Assembly (NCBI RefSeq): GCF_015686695.1
Contig: NZ_JADPMR010000001.1
Coordinates: 2,728,001-2,792,000, forward strand
Direction of reading: 5' to 3'
Origin: Vibrio nitrifigilis
GTDB taxonomy: Bacteria; Pseudomonadota; Gammaproteobacteria; Enterobacterales; Vibrionaceae
Length of the DNA: 64,000 nt
Numbering within the stretch: the stretch's first letter is position 1; each line of letters begins with the position of its first letter. This document shows, in pieces, positions 1-12,816 of the stretch. A program made the position numbers and the translations under genes. The notes beneath the pieces were generated by a model that ran no database searches, was not told the DNA's origin, and saw only the letters and a program-made list of their open reading frames with translations.

Positions 1-1
1 G

Positions 2-2434
2 TTAGGTCCTGGCGGTTTGACTCGTGAACGTGCTGGTTTCGAAGTACGTGACGTACACGTAACTCACTACGGTCGTCTATGTCCTATCGAAACACCTGAA
101 GGTCCAAACATCGGTTTGATCAACTCGCTATCAGCGTTTGCACGTTGTAATGAGTACGGTTTCTTAGAAACTCCGTACCGCCGAGTTGTAGACGGTGTTG
201 TTACTGATGAAGTCGATTACCTATCTGCTATCGAAGAAGGTCAATTCGTTATCGCACAGGCGAACGCGAAACTGACTGAAGAAAGCACATTTGCTGATGA
301 GCTAATCACTGCTCGTCAGAAAGGTGAATCTGGTCTTCACCCACGTGAACATGTTAACTACATGGACGTTGCAACAAACCAAGTAGTATCTATCGCTGCT
401 TCGCTTATCCCGTTCCTAGAACATGATGATGCGAACCGTGCATTGATGGGTGCGAACATGCAACGTCAGGCAGTTCCTACACTGAAATCGGACAAACCTC
501 TTGTAGGTACCGGTATTGAACGTAACGTAGCAGTTGACTCAGGTGTTACTGCAGTTGCGAAACGCGGTGGTATGGTTCAGTCAGTTGACGCTTCACGTAT
601 CGTAGTAAAAGTAAATGAAGATGAATTGATTCCTGGTGAAGCAGGTATCGACATTTACACATTAACTAAATACACACGTTCTAACCAGAACACTTGTATC
701 AACCAGCGTCCATGTGTGATGCCAGGTGAACCAGTGTCTCGTGGTGATGTTCTGGCTGATGGTCCATCAACCGACTTGGGTGAACTTGCGCTTGGTCAAA
801 ACATGCGTATCGCGTTCATGCCTTGGAACGGTTACAACTTCGAAGACTCAATCTTAGTGTCTGAAAAAGTTGTTCAAGACGACCGCTTTACCACTATCCA
901 CATTCAAGAACTTTCTTGTGTGGCTCGTGATACTAAGCTAGGTGCAGAAGAGATTACTGCGGACATTCCAAACGTAGGTGAAGCTGCTCTGTCTAAACTA
1001 GACGAGTCAGGTATCGTTTACATTGGTGCTGAAGTTAAGGGTGGTGACATCCTAGTTGGTAAAGTGACGCCAAAAGGTGAAACTCAGCTAACGCCTGAAG
1101 AAAAACTGCTACGTGCAATCTTCGGTGAAAAAGCATCTGATGTTAAAGATACATCTCTACGTGTTCCTGGTTCTGTAACAGGTACGGTTATTGACGTACA
1201 AGTCTTCACTCGCGATGGCGTAGAGAAAGACAAACGTGCGCTTGAAATCGAACAAATGCAGTTGAAAGAAGCGAAGAAAGACCTAACAGAAGAATTCCAA
1301 ATCTTGGAAGGCGGTGTGTTAGCTCGTGTTCGTACACTTCTTCTTGCAGGCGGTTACAGCGAAGCTCAACTAGACAGCATTGATCGTAAGAAATGGTTAG
1401 AGCAAACACTAGAAAGTGATGAACTGCAAAACCAACTAGAACAGTTGGCAGAGCAGTACGACGAACTACGTGCGGAATTCGATAAGAAGTTCGAAGTTAA
1501 ACGTCGTAAGATCACTCAAGGTGATGATCTTGCTCCTGGTGTACTGAAGATCGTTAAAGTTTACCTAGCTGTGAAACGTCGTATCCAGCCTGGTGATAAA
1601 ATGGCGGGTCGTCACGGTAACAAAGGTGTAATTTCTAAGATTAACCCAATCGAAGATATGCCTTACGATGAAACTGGTCGCCCAGTTGATATCGTACTGA
1701 ACCCACTGGGTGTACCGTCTCGTATGAACATCGGTCAGATCCTTGAAGTTCACTTAGGTGCTGCTGCGAAAGGTATCGGTGACAAGATCAATGCGATGGT
1801 TAAAGAGCAGCAAGAACTGGCTAAACAACGTGAGTTCCTGCAAAAAGTTTACGACCTTGGCAACACTCGCCAGCAAGTAGACATTGCTAGCCTATCTGAT
1901 GATGAAGTTCGTACATTGGCTGAGAACCTACGTAATGGTCTGCCTATCGCGACTCCAGTATTCGATGGTGCATCTGAGCCAAACATTAAGGCACTGCTTA
2001 AACTTGCAGATTTGCCTGAATCTGGTCAGTTGACTCTGTTTGATGGTCGTACTGGTGATGCGTTTGAGCGTCAAGTAACTGTTGGTTACATGTACATGCT
2101 TAAACTGAACCACCTTGTTGATGACAAGATGCACGCTCGTTCAACCGGTTCTTACAGCCTAGTAACTCAGCAACCACTTGGTGGTAAAGCTCAGTTCGGT
2201 GGCCAGCGTTTCGGTGAGATGGAAGTATGGGCACTAGAAGCATACGGTGCTGCTTACACTCTACAAGAAATGTTGACAGTTAAGTCCGATGACGTGAATG
2301 GCCGTACTAAGATGTATAAGAACATCGTAGATGGTACTCACTCTATGGAACCTGGTATGCCAGAATCGTTCAACGTATTGTTGAAAGAGATTCGCTCACT
2401 AGGTATCAACATCGAGCTAGAAGACGAAGAGTAA
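2..2434 (+). CDS. rpoB: RNA polymerase beta subunit (5'-truncated by window edge)
   Basis: This is the C-terminal 810 residues of the beta subunit, the catalytic partner of RpoC in the core RNA polymerase. Reading frame 2 is open from the first base; the first codons give LGPGGLTRERAGFEV, which corresponds to about L533 of E. coli RpoB, at the end of rifampicin cluster I. 810 residues plus the missing 532 gives the E. coli length of 1342, so no large indel is apparent. The first methionine-like codon in view (TTG at position 17) is internal, not a start. Recognisable motifs include the PIETPEGPNIGLINSL block, GDKMAGRHGNKGV and the C-terminal region ending in ELEDEE. rpoC follows 98 bp downstream on the same strand, as one transcription unit. 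Confidence 0.98.
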   Translation, partial: LGPGGLTRERAGFEVRDVHVTHYGRLCPIETPEGPNIGLINSLSAFARCNEYGFLETPYRRVVDGVVTDEVDYLSAIEEGQFVIAQANAKLTEESTFADELITARQKGESGLHPREHVNYMDVATNQVVSIAASLIPFLEHDDANRALMGANMQRQAVPTLKSDKPLVGTGIERNVAVDSGVTAVAKRGGMVQSVDASRIVVKVNEDELIPGEAGIDIYTLTKYTRSNQNTCINQRPCVMPGEPVSRGDVLADGPSTDLGELALGQNMRIAFMPWNGYNFEDSILVSEKVVQDDRFTTIHIQELSCVARDTKLGAEEITADIPNVGEAALSKLDESGIVYIGAEVKGGDILVGKVTPKGETQLTPEEKLLRAIFGEKASDVKDTSLRVPGSVTGTVIDVQVFTRDGVEKDKRALEIEQMQLKEAKKDLTEEFQILEGGVLARVRTLLLAGGYSEAQLDSIDRKKWLEQTLESDELQNQLEQLAEQYDELRAEFDKKFEVKRRKITQGDDLAPGVLKIVKVYLAVKRRIQPGDKMAGRHGNKGVISKINPIEDMPYDETGRPVDIVLNPLGVPSRMNIGQILEVHLGAAAKGIGDKINAMVKEQQELAKQREFLQKVYDLGNTRQQVDIASLSDDEVRTLAENLRNGLPIATPVFDGASEPNIKALLKLADLPESGQLTLFDGRTGDAFERQVTVGYMYMLKLNHLVDDKMHARSTGSYSLVTQQPLGGKAQFGGQRFGEMEVWALEAYGAAYTLQEMLTVKSDDVNGRTKMYKNIVDGTHSMEPGMPESFNVLLKEIRSLGINIELEDEE

Positions 2435-2443
2435 ACCTGAAAA

Positions 2444-2528
2444 GTAGCCCCTTGAGGGCTGCTTAGTAGGTTTTCGGTAGAAAGGCGCTTGCTTAGCGGC
2501 AAGCTCCTTTTAACTCCTTACAGGAGCT
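2444..2528 (+). promoter_or_regulatory. rpoB-rpoC intercistronic RNA structures
   Basis: The spacer can form a 7-bp stem at 2444-2462 (GUAGCCC/GGGCUGC with one G-U), a 6-bp stem at 2487-2504 (GCTTGC/GCAAGC) and, as an alternative to the second, a pairing of AGCTCC at 2502-2507 with GGAGCT at 2523-2528, which covers the rpoC ribosome binding site. None is followed by a T tract, so they are not terminators. In E. coli the rpoB-rpoC spacer carries an RNase III processing site; a similar role here is inferred. Confidence 0.4.
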
Positions 2529-2532
2529 GATT

Positions 2533-6735
<4,203 letters not shown>

Positions 6736-6746
6736 TTAATAGCGAT

Positions 6747-6775
6747 AAAAAAGGCACCTTCGGGTGCCTTTTTTG
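6747..6775 (+). terminator. Intrinsic terminator of rpoBC
   Basis: A perfect 8-bp stem (AAGGCACC/GGTGCCTT) closes a stable TTCG tetraloop at 6759-6762, followed by a T run. It is preceded by an A run, so it may also act on the opposite strand for rsd. It lies 12 bp after the rpoC stop codon. Confidence 0.92.
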
Positions 6776-6798
6776 TTTTCTATGGTTTTGTTATTTTA

Positions 6799-6835
6799 TC
6801 GCTGAAACTGTACTTTGAAGTTACTTGGGTATAAA
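6799..6835. repeat. 37-bp intergenic repeat, copy 1
   Basis: The last 22 bp (6814-6835, containing GAAGTTACTTGGGTATA) are identical to 15606-15627, and the preceding 15 bp match copy 2 (15591-15605) at most positions, both beginning with TCGCT and A-rich sequence. Both copies lie in the same orientation, 37-52 bp downstream of the 3' end of a minus-strand gene (rsd here, psd there). I recall similar motifs as dispersed repeats in Vibrio intergenic regions, but cannot count copies here. Confidence 0.7.
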
Positions 6836-6871
6836 GATACTTATCTATAAAGCCAATAGGGAATTCTGGGC

Positions 6872-7360
6872 TTATGCACCAGGAGGAACCGCTAAACTAT
6901 CAGCGATAAGTTGAATTAAATAATCTTCAATATTGAAGCGCTGTTCTAGTACTTCACCTACTTCAGATAAATCATGATCTAAATCTTCTAGATCGTCGTC
7001 ATCGGCGATGGCTGAGTATTTATCAGTGAAGCTCAGTAGTGGTTCGTTGGTTTCTATAATATCACCGTAGGTGGAATCCATTTCCTCTGTAGCGTGAAAC
7101 CCTGTGGCATGCCATTTGTTCATGACCATATCGTAAATTTTGAAGTGACCTTCAGAGATATAATCAACCAGATCTTGGCAGAATACTTGGAGTTCTGTTG
7201 GGGATGGGAGCTCAGCGATAGAGACCTCTGCGGCACTTGGCTGAAGATAAGCAAGCTTACAGAAGGCGACGATTAATTCTTGTCTTTTGGCTAACCAATG
7301 GTCAATGACGTCACTGGAACCGCCCCACTGTTCTTGCGTTTTTTTCAGTTTTTTCAGCAT
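6872..7360 (-). CDS. rsd: Regulator of sigma D (anti-sigma-70 factor Rsd)
   Basis: Rsd is a small helical protein that binds RpoD region 4 and holds sigma-70 away from core polymerase in stationary phase. The 162-residue product resembles E. coli Rsd (158 residues), with the conserved blocks FCQDLVDYISEGHFKIY and the acidic C-terminal segment LSEVGEVLEQRFNIEDYLIQL. I chose the ATG at 7360 (MLKKLKKTQEQ), which has GAGGG upstream at a normal spacing; an earlier in-frame ATG pair at 7387 would add nine residues that family members lack. The gene is convergent with rpoC and divergent from nudC, the order I know from E. coli and vibrios. Confidence 0.93.
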   Translation of the reverse strand: MLKKLKKTQEQWGGSSDVIDHWLAKRQELIVAFCKLAYLQPSAAEVSIAELPSPTELQVFCQDLVDYISEGHFKIYDMVMNKWHATGFHATEEMDSTYGDIIETNEPLLSFTDKYSAIADDDDLEDLDHDLSEVGEVLEQRFNIEDYLIQLIADSLAVPPGA

Positions 7361-7539
7361 GGCTATGCCCTCATGATTCATCATCACAGCGATGATCTTC
7401 CTTGGCTCATAGGTCTAAATTCGAAAAAAACCTATTTGTTATACAAGAATTTATAGAACATTAATTGAATAACTACAAATTCTGGCATGAATTCAGATTG
7501 CCAGTAAAATGAAGGAACTGCAACCAGCGAGGAGTTCAT

Positions 7540-8319
7540 ATGTTAAAAAATGGTGACGAGAAATCCGCTTATTGGTGTGTTGTTTCAGGATCTGACTTAT
7601 GGAGTGTTGACGAAGGTATCCCTTTTGGTACAGCTCAAGCATTAAATTTGCCGGTTTCCAACGCTGTTGAGATCGGAGAGTATCAGCAACATCCTGTTTA
7701 TTGGCTAAATGCAAGTGACCTGGAGTTTGATGTTGAACTTACGCCATTGAGAAGTTTACTGACCATAAATACGGAATTATTCCATCTCATTAGTAAAGCG
7801 GTTCAGTATGGTCACATGACTCAAACTCAGCGTTTCTGTCCGCATTGCGGTGGTAGAACCTATTTTAATCACAGTCAGAATGCGATGCAGTGCCAAGACT
7901 GTCGTACACTGCATTATCCTCGCATCTCAACTTGTATTATTGTTGCGGTGCGCAAGGATGACCAAATCCTACTTGCTCAGCACCCGCGACATAAAACCGG
8001 AATGTACACTGTGATTGCCGGTTTTGTCGAAGTTGGTGAGACTCTAGAAGAGTGTGTGGCTCGAGAAGTAAAAGAAGAAACGGGTCTTGAAGTCAAAAAT
8101 ATCCGTTATATGGCAAGTCAGCCTTGGGCATTCCCATCTAATTTAATGGCCGGATTTTTGGCAGAGTATGCTGGTGGTGATGTTAAGCCGGATTATACCG
8201 AACTGAGTGATGCTGATTGGTTTAGTCCCGCAAAACTACCAGAACTGGCTCCTAAGGGCACCATCGCTCGTGAACTGATTGAGCAGACCCTAAAAGACAT
8301 CGATAAAGATCATCGGTAA
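7540..8319 (+). CDS. nudC: NAD-capped RNA hydrolase / NADH pyrophosphatase NudC
   Basis: NudC removes NAD caps from RNA 5' ends and hydrolyses NADH to NMNH and AMP. The 259 residues carry the family layout: an N-terminal domain, a zinc ribbon with C100, C103, C118 and C121, and a Nudix domain whose box runs from G161 to about residue 183 (GFVEVGETLEE followed by REVKEETG). The NudC-specific SQPW motif follows at 193-196, here as SQPWAFPS where E. coli has SQPWPFP. The ATG has a GAGG-like ribosome binding site 8 bp upstream. It lies divergent from rsd with about 180 bp between the two starts. Confidence 0.96.
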   Translation: MLKNGDEKSAYWCVVSGSDLWSVDEGIPFGTAQALNLPVSNAVEIGEYQQHPVYWLNASDLEFDVELTPLRSLLTINTELFHLISKAVQYGHMTQTQRFCPHCGGRTYFNHSQNAMQCQDCRTLHYPRISTCIIVAVRKDDQILLAQHPRHKTGMYTVIAGFVEVGETLEECVAREVKEETGLEVKNIRYMASQPWAFPSNLMAGFLAEYAGGDVKPDYTELSDADWFSPAKLPELAPKGTIARELIEQTLKDIDKDHR

Positions 8320-8492
8320 GCAATTCTTATCCTGCTATCCTTAACCATAAATAACATATATTTGCCATTTGGACCTTGGAACACCAACATGGCATTTATT
8401 GTTCACATGGGTGAGTGATGGAACACTCGAATACCGCTGTTTGGACGCTCGTTATTTAGGGATAAACTGAATTAGCATTACGACTTTCGCGA

Positions 8493-8515
8493 CCGAACAA
8501 TGTTAGAATGTTCGG
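8493..8515. promoter_or_regulatory. Inverted repeat upstream of hemE
   Basis: A perfect 7-bp inverted repeat (CCGAACA at 8493-8499, TGTTCGG at 8509-8515) separated by 9 bp lies about 40 bp before the hemE start. A TAGAAT hexamer inside it could be a -10 element, but no good -35 is visible. It could be an operator or a hairpin in the leader; the sequence does not decide. Confidence 0.35.
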
Positions 8516-8556
8516 CAAAATTATCAGCCTTATTATTACAATCAATGGAAGACGGA

Positions 8557-9630
8557 ATGACAGAATTAAAAAACGACCGCTATCTTCGCGCTTTGCTCAA
8601 GCAACCAGTAGATTGCACTCCAGTATGGATGATGCGCCAAGCAGGCCGCTATCTGCCAGAATATCGTGAAACTCGTGCTCAAGCGGGAGATTTCATGTCG
8701 CTTTGTCGTAATGCTGAGTTAGCTTCTGAAGTCACTCTTCAGCCATTACGTCGCTTTCCATTAGATGCCGCTATTTTATTTTCGGATATTTTAACTATTC
8801 CTGATGCCATGGGGTTAGGGTTACATTTTGAAGCGGGAGAGGGGCCTAAATTCTCTCGTCCTATTACCAGTAAATCTGATGTAGATAAAATTGGTATTCC
8901 TGATCCAGAAGGTGAATTGCAATATGTGATGAATGCGGTACGTCAAATCCGCAAAGATTTACAAGGTGAAGTGCCCCTTATCGGTTTTTCCGGCAGCCCA
9001 TGGACGTTAGCAACCTATATGATTGAAGGTGGAAGCTCGAAGGCTTTCACGAAAATCAAAAAAATGATGTATAGCGATCCTCAAACACTGCATCTGCTTT
9101 TGGATAAGTTAGCGGATAGCGTCATTGAATACTTAAATGCGCAGATCAAAGCCGGAGCTCAATCTGTGATGGTATTTGATACTTGGGGTGGTGTGCTAAC
9201 TCCGAGAGATTACAATGATTTCTCATTACAATATATGCACAAAATTGTGGATGGGTTAATGCGTGAAAATGAAGGTCGTCGTGTGCCTGTAACTTTATTT
9301 ACGAAAAACGGCGGCATGTGGTTAGAGCAGATTGCAGCAACCGGCTGTGATGCTATTGGGTTGGATTGGACAATCAATATTGCTGATGCCAAGGCTCGTA
9401 TTGGCGATAAAGTGGCTCTACAAGGAAATATGGACCCTTCCATGTTGTATGCATCCAAAGAGCGTATTCGTGAAGAAGTGTCTACTATTTTAGAAGGATT
9501 TGGTCATGCTGATACAGGGCATGTGTTTAATTTAGGCCACGGTATCCATCTTGATGTGCCACCTGAGAATGCGGGTGTGTTCGTTGATGCTGTCCATGAA
9601 CTGTCTAAACCATTCCATCTGAGTAAATAA
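8557..9630 (+). CDS. hemE: Uroporphyrinogen decarboxylase
   Basis: HemE removes four carboxylates from uroporphyrinogen III to give coproporphyrinogen III in heme synthesis, in the cytoplasm. The 357-residue product has the family signature near the N-terminus (WMMRQAGRYLPEYRE), the LFSDILTIPDAMG block with its substrate-contacting aspartate, and the conserved GFSGSPWTLATYMIEGG segment. The open frame extends 19 codons further upstream, but I placed the start at the ATG before TELKNDRYLRALL, which fits the family and follows a GGAAG purine stretch. It is monocistronic: an upstream gap of 237 bp and a terminator-like hairpin downstream. Confidence 0.97.
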   Translation: MTELKNDRYLRALLKQPVDCTPVWMMRQAGRYLPEYRETRAQAGDFMSLCRNAELASEVTLQPLRRFPLDAAILFSDILTIPDAMGLGLHFEAGEGPKFSRPITSKSDVDKIGIPDPEGELQYVMNAVRQIRKDLQGEVPLIGFSGSPWTLATYMIEGGSSKAFTKIKKMMYSDPQTLHLLLDKLADSVIEYLNAQIKAGAQSVMVFDTWGGVLTPRDYNDFSLQYMHKIVDGLMRENEGRRVPVTLFTKNGGMWLEQIAATGCDAIGLDWTINIADAKARIGDKVALQGNMDPSMLYASKERIREEVSTILEGFGHADTGHVFNLGHGIHLDVPPENAGVFVDAVHELSKPFHLSK

Positions 9631-9638
9631 TATTTATC

Positions 9639-9675
9639 AACGCTGTGCCACCATCGATGTGTGTGCAGCGTTTTT
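9639..9675 (+). terminator. Probable terminator of hemE
   Basis: AACGCTG at 9639-9645 pairs perfectly with CAGCGTT at 9666-9672, the second arm running into a T stretch. The loop is long (20 nt), with further possible inner pairing, so efficiency is uncertain. Confidence 0.6.
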
Positions 9676-9748
9676 CTCTGTTTCCTATTAGTGAATTAAC
9701 TAGTACGGATAACAAAGATACACGCTCATAATAAGGAAATCGTACTCT

Positions 9749-10384
9749 ATGAAAACAAGAGATCGAATTGTTTATGCGGCATTAGAGTTATTCAATGAAA
9801 ATGGCGAGCGCAATATGACAACCAATCATATCGCAGCGCATATTGATATTAGTCCGGGTAACTTGTATTACCATTTTCGTAATAAACAAGAAATTGTACG
9901 TGAAATCTTTAATCTGTATTCAGCTGAGTTGATCGAGCGCTTTACTCCTGTACAAGGACAGTATGAAAGTTTGACTTTGCTTAATCATTATTTGGAGTCC
10001 ATGTTTGCTCTGATGTGGAAGTATCGTTTCTTTTACGCCAATCTTCCTGATATTTTGCAACGTGACGAGGAATTACATACGGATTATATTGCGGTTCAAG
10101 ATACGCTCCAGAAGAACCTCGTAGATATTATCCGGGCGTTTGTTGATATCAATTTGCTTGATATCGCTGAAGCGGATTTGCAAAAAACGGCGACCACTCT
10201 GCATATTGTTGCTTCTTCTTGGTTAGCGTATCAATCAGCCATGTCTCATGAGACCAGAATTACTGAAGAAGTGATTCACCAAGGTGTATTGCAAATTATT
10301 TCTGTCGTGAAGCCTACTGCAACGAAAACGGGATATGAGCAGCTGCAATTGATGGAAGAGGGCGTTAAAGCCATGCATGCATAA
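9749..10384 (+). CDS. TetR/AcrR-family transcriptional regulator
   Basis: The 211-residue protein has a typical TetR N-terminal helix-turn-helix: MKTRDRIVYAALELFNENGE, then MTTNHIAAHIDISPGNLYYHF with the recognition helix, then the FRNKQEIVREIF linker. The C-terminal ligand domain (about 60-200) is helical and has no feature I recognise. Such proteins repress transcription, often of a neighbour, and release DNA on ligand binding. Neighbours are hemE upstream and a DHH phosphoesterase downstream, both on the same strand but each with its own gap, so the target cannot be inferred. An AAGGAAAT ribosome binding site precedes the ATG. The family is clear; the function is unknown. Confidence 0.88.
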   Translation: MKTRDRIVYAALELFNENGERNMTTNHIAAHIDISPGNLYYHFRNKQEIVREIFNLYSAELIERFTPVQGQYESLTLLNHYLESMFALMWKYRFFYANLPDILQRDEELHTDYIAVQDTLQKNLVDIIRAFVDINLLDIAEADLQKTATTLHIVASSWLAYQSAMSHETRITEEVIHQGVLQIISVVKPTATKTGYEQLQLMEEGVKAMHA

Positions 10385-10515
10385 AAGCAATGAGATATAA
10401 CCTTTCCTCCTTGGGAAAAGTGAGTGATTATTGCTAACGTATAATGCGTAACAAATGACTGATAATTTAGTCAGATGAATATTTCTTTCCATTAGACGAA
10501 AGTGGATTCTGTTCT

Positions 10516-11478
10516 ATGCATTATGATGTGTTTAACGGTGATGCTGATGGCATCATCGCTCTTCTCCAGTTGAGATTAGCTCAGCCTAAATCAGCAAAAT
10601 TAGTCACTGGGATTAAGCGTGATATTGAGCTTTTAAAGCAAGTTCAACCACAATCACAAGATTCTATTACCGTATTAGATATATCAATGGCCAAGAATTC
10701 GGCGGCTTTGCAACACGTGTTGCAAATCGGAGCGTCTGTTTTTTATGCTGATCATCACCAGTCAGGGGAAATCCCATCACACCCTCAGCTTGAAGCTTAT
10801 ATCGACTTAGATGCGAATGTGTGCACCGCGCTAATCATCGATCGTTATCTCAATGGACAATTTCATGCGTGGGCCATTGCTGCGGCTTACGGTGATAATT
10901 TAATGTCGGTTGCAGATAAGCTAGCCTTGCAAGCAGGGTTTAATTCAGAGCAAGCAGGGCAGTTACAAGAAATAGGAACATTGATTAACTACAACGGTTA
11001 TGGACGCCATGTTGATGATCTTCATTATCATCCAGATGAATTGTTCAAAGCACTTACCTGTTACCTTTCTCCATTTGACTTGTTTGCGGATCCTCAATCT
11101 CCTCTTTATCAATTGCGTACTGGATATCAAGCGGATATGGCGTTAGCTATGGGGCAGTCCGCTCTCGTTGATGAGCCGTTTGTCAGGGTATTTCAATTAC
11201 CTGATGATCCAGCGTCTTATCGCATTAGCGGTGTTTACGGTAATACACTAGCCAATCAGTCAGAAAACCAAGCACATATTGTGCTGACCGAACTGGAGAA
11301 TGGCACAGCGTTTACTGTTTCACTGCGAGCACCGTTGACGAATAAGCAAGGTGCTGGTGGGCTTTGTGCACAATTTGTAACAGGAGGAGGGCGCGAAGCA
11401 GCAGGTGGGATTAATCGACTTCCTCGCGAAGAAGTCGATCAATTTATCCAAGTGGTTCGTGATTATTATTCGAGTTAG
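10516..11478 (+). CDS. DHH-family phosphoesterase of unknown substrate
   Basis: The 320-residue protein has the DHH/DHHA1 two-domain plan. Metal-binding motifs are visible in the N-terminal domain: DADG at 9-12 (GDADGI), an aspartate at 55 (VLDIS) and D79-H80-H81 (ADHHQSGE). A C-terminal GGGREAAGG segment near residue 295 matches the glycine-rich substrate loop of DHHA1 domains. Related enzymes include RecJ, nano-RNases and cyclic-dinucleotide phosphodiesterases. At 320 residues without extra domains it is closest in size to NrnA-like enzymes, but Orn is also present in this window, so a nano-RNase role would be redundant. It converges on envC, the stop codons overlapping by 4 bp. Confidence 0.85.
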   Translation: MHYDVFNGDADGIIALLQLRLAQPKSAKLVTGIKRDIELLKQVQPQSQDSITVLDISMAKNSAALQHVLQIGASVFYADHHQSGEIPSHPQLEAYIDLDANVCTALIIDRYLNGQFHAWAIAAAYGDNLMSVADKLALQAGFNSEQAGQLQEIGTLINYNGYGRHVDDLHYHPDELFKALTCYLSPFDLFADPQSPLYQLRTGYQADMALAMGQSALVDEPFVRVFQLPDDPASYRISGVYGNTLANQSENQAHIVLTELENGTAFTVSLRAPLTNKQGAGGLCAQFVTGGGREAAGGINRLPREEVDQFIQVVRDYYSS

Positions 11479-12623
11479 CGCTTAAGCCAGTTTAAAGGGT
11501 TTTGAGCTTGGCTATTACGGCGAATTTCGAAATAGACTGACGGTTGGGTTTGTCCCCCAGTATCACCGGCTAGGGCGATGGTTTCTCCTGCGGAAACTTT
11601 ATCGCCTTCTTTTTTCGTTAAGGTTTGATTGAAACCGTAGAGCGTCATATCACCTTTACCATGATCAATGAGTACCATTAATCCATAACCACGTAGGTAA
11701 TCAGAAAATACAATCGTACCAGGATAGACGGCTTTCACTCGTTCGCCATATTTGGCCTTAATGACAATGCCTTTCCAGTTTATCTGGCCACTTTGATGTT
11801 CACCGTAGCGATGTAATAAAGATCCAGTAACGGGCCAAGGAAGTTTATGCCTTTCTCTTGATAACCCATCCATTGGTACCGAACTGCGTTTGGCTGCTTT
11901 GGCAATTTCTGCTTTAAGGCGAGTTTCATTACGTTGCAGTTCTGCTAAATACACCTTGTCACCAGATATATTGTGTTTAATTTTTCCCAGCGTATGACGA
12001 CGTTTGTCTTGAGCTTGTGCAAGACGTTTATATTTCGCATTTTGTTGTTTCAGTAACGTAGTGATCTGGTCGCGCTCTAGCTTTAATTGATGTTCGGTAT
12101 TATTTAATTCCTGATGCGTCCCCTCGAGTTTTTTGATCGCATCGGTGCGAGCTTTAGCTAAATGTTGGTAGTACTGACTAATACGGTCTTCTTCGATACC
12201 TGTATTGAGCAGATTACCGCTGGCAGTGGCGCGTTTGGTTATGTAGTAAGTCTTCATTAGTTTTGTCAGCAATTCTGTTTGTTCTTTACGCTGTTTTTCT
12301 AACTGCAGAATCTTCTTACTTAAATTGGATATATTTCGATTCGCTTTCGCTTGTTGTTGCTCAGTCTCTTGAATCTGTTTTTTCTGCGCTGCGATATCTA
12401 ACTCTTGGTGTTTCAATTCATTCTGCAGCTCATCCAACATTTTTTGCTGTTTGGAAAGGGATAATTTTTGGCGCTGAATCTCATTGGTAACACCTGTTAA
12501 CTCTTGCTGAGAGGCGGCGAAAGAGAGACTCGGAGTGAGTACACAAAAACTCAGTAGAAAACTGACTAGGTGTTTTCGATTTAATTGTGGTGCGCAGGGA
12601 GAAAGGAGCATCTTGAACATCAT
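11475..12623 (-). CDS. envC: Murein hydrolase activator EnvC
   Basis: EnvC is a periplasmic protein recruited by FtsEX that switches on the amidases AmiA and AmiB at the division septum. The 382 residues show a signal peptide (LVSFLLSFCVLTPSLSFA), a long charged coiled coil (about 40-235) and a C-terminal LytM/M23 domain. The domain is catalytically dead, as expected for an activator: the first metal site reads RYGEHQSGQINWKG, with R and N in place of His and Asp, and the final HxH motif is replaced around YFEIRR. Its partner AmiB is at 22146. An alternative ATG four codons in is possible; no clear ribosome binding site decides. Confidence 0.93.
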   Translation of the reverse strand: MMFKMLLSPCAPQLNRKHLVSFLLSFCVLTPSLSFAASQQELTGVTNEIQRQKLSLSKQQKMLDELQNELKHQELDIAAQKKQIQETEQQQAKANRNISNLSKKILQLEKQRKEQTELLTKLMKTYYITKRATASGNLLNTGIEEDRISQYYQHLAKARTDAIKKLEGTHQELNNTEHQLKLERDQITTLLKQQNAKYKRLAQAQDKRRHTLGKIKHNISGDKVYLAELQRNETRLKAEIAKAAKRSSVPMDGLSRERHKLPWPVTGSLLHRYGEHQSGQINWKGIVIKAKYGERVKAVYPGTIVFSDYLRGYGLMVLIDHGKGDMTLYGFNQTLTKKEGDKVSAGETIALAGDTGGQTQPSVYFEIRRNSQAQNPLNWLKR

Positions 12624-12766
12624 GGCTGAGCTTATGTTGATTTAAACGTATAGGAAAAACAGTATACCCAATGGATGAAGGGAGGCGAGCGATGCATGCA
12701 AAAAGTTTGTCATTATCTGCATATTGGAGAGGTAGTCGTGCGGTTGATAGGTGATATTTAGCAGTG

Positions 12767-12791
12767 AAAAAAGCCTCCAATTAGGAGGCTT
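12767..12791 (-). terminator. Intrinsic terminator of gpmI
   Basis: Read on the minus strand, a perfect 8-bp stem (AAGCCTCC/GGAGGCTT) with a 5-nt loop is followed by a T run. It lies 26 bp after the gpmI stop codon. Confidence 0.88.
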
Positions 12792-12816
12792 CGAATCTGA
12801 TTGATGATAGCGGTGC

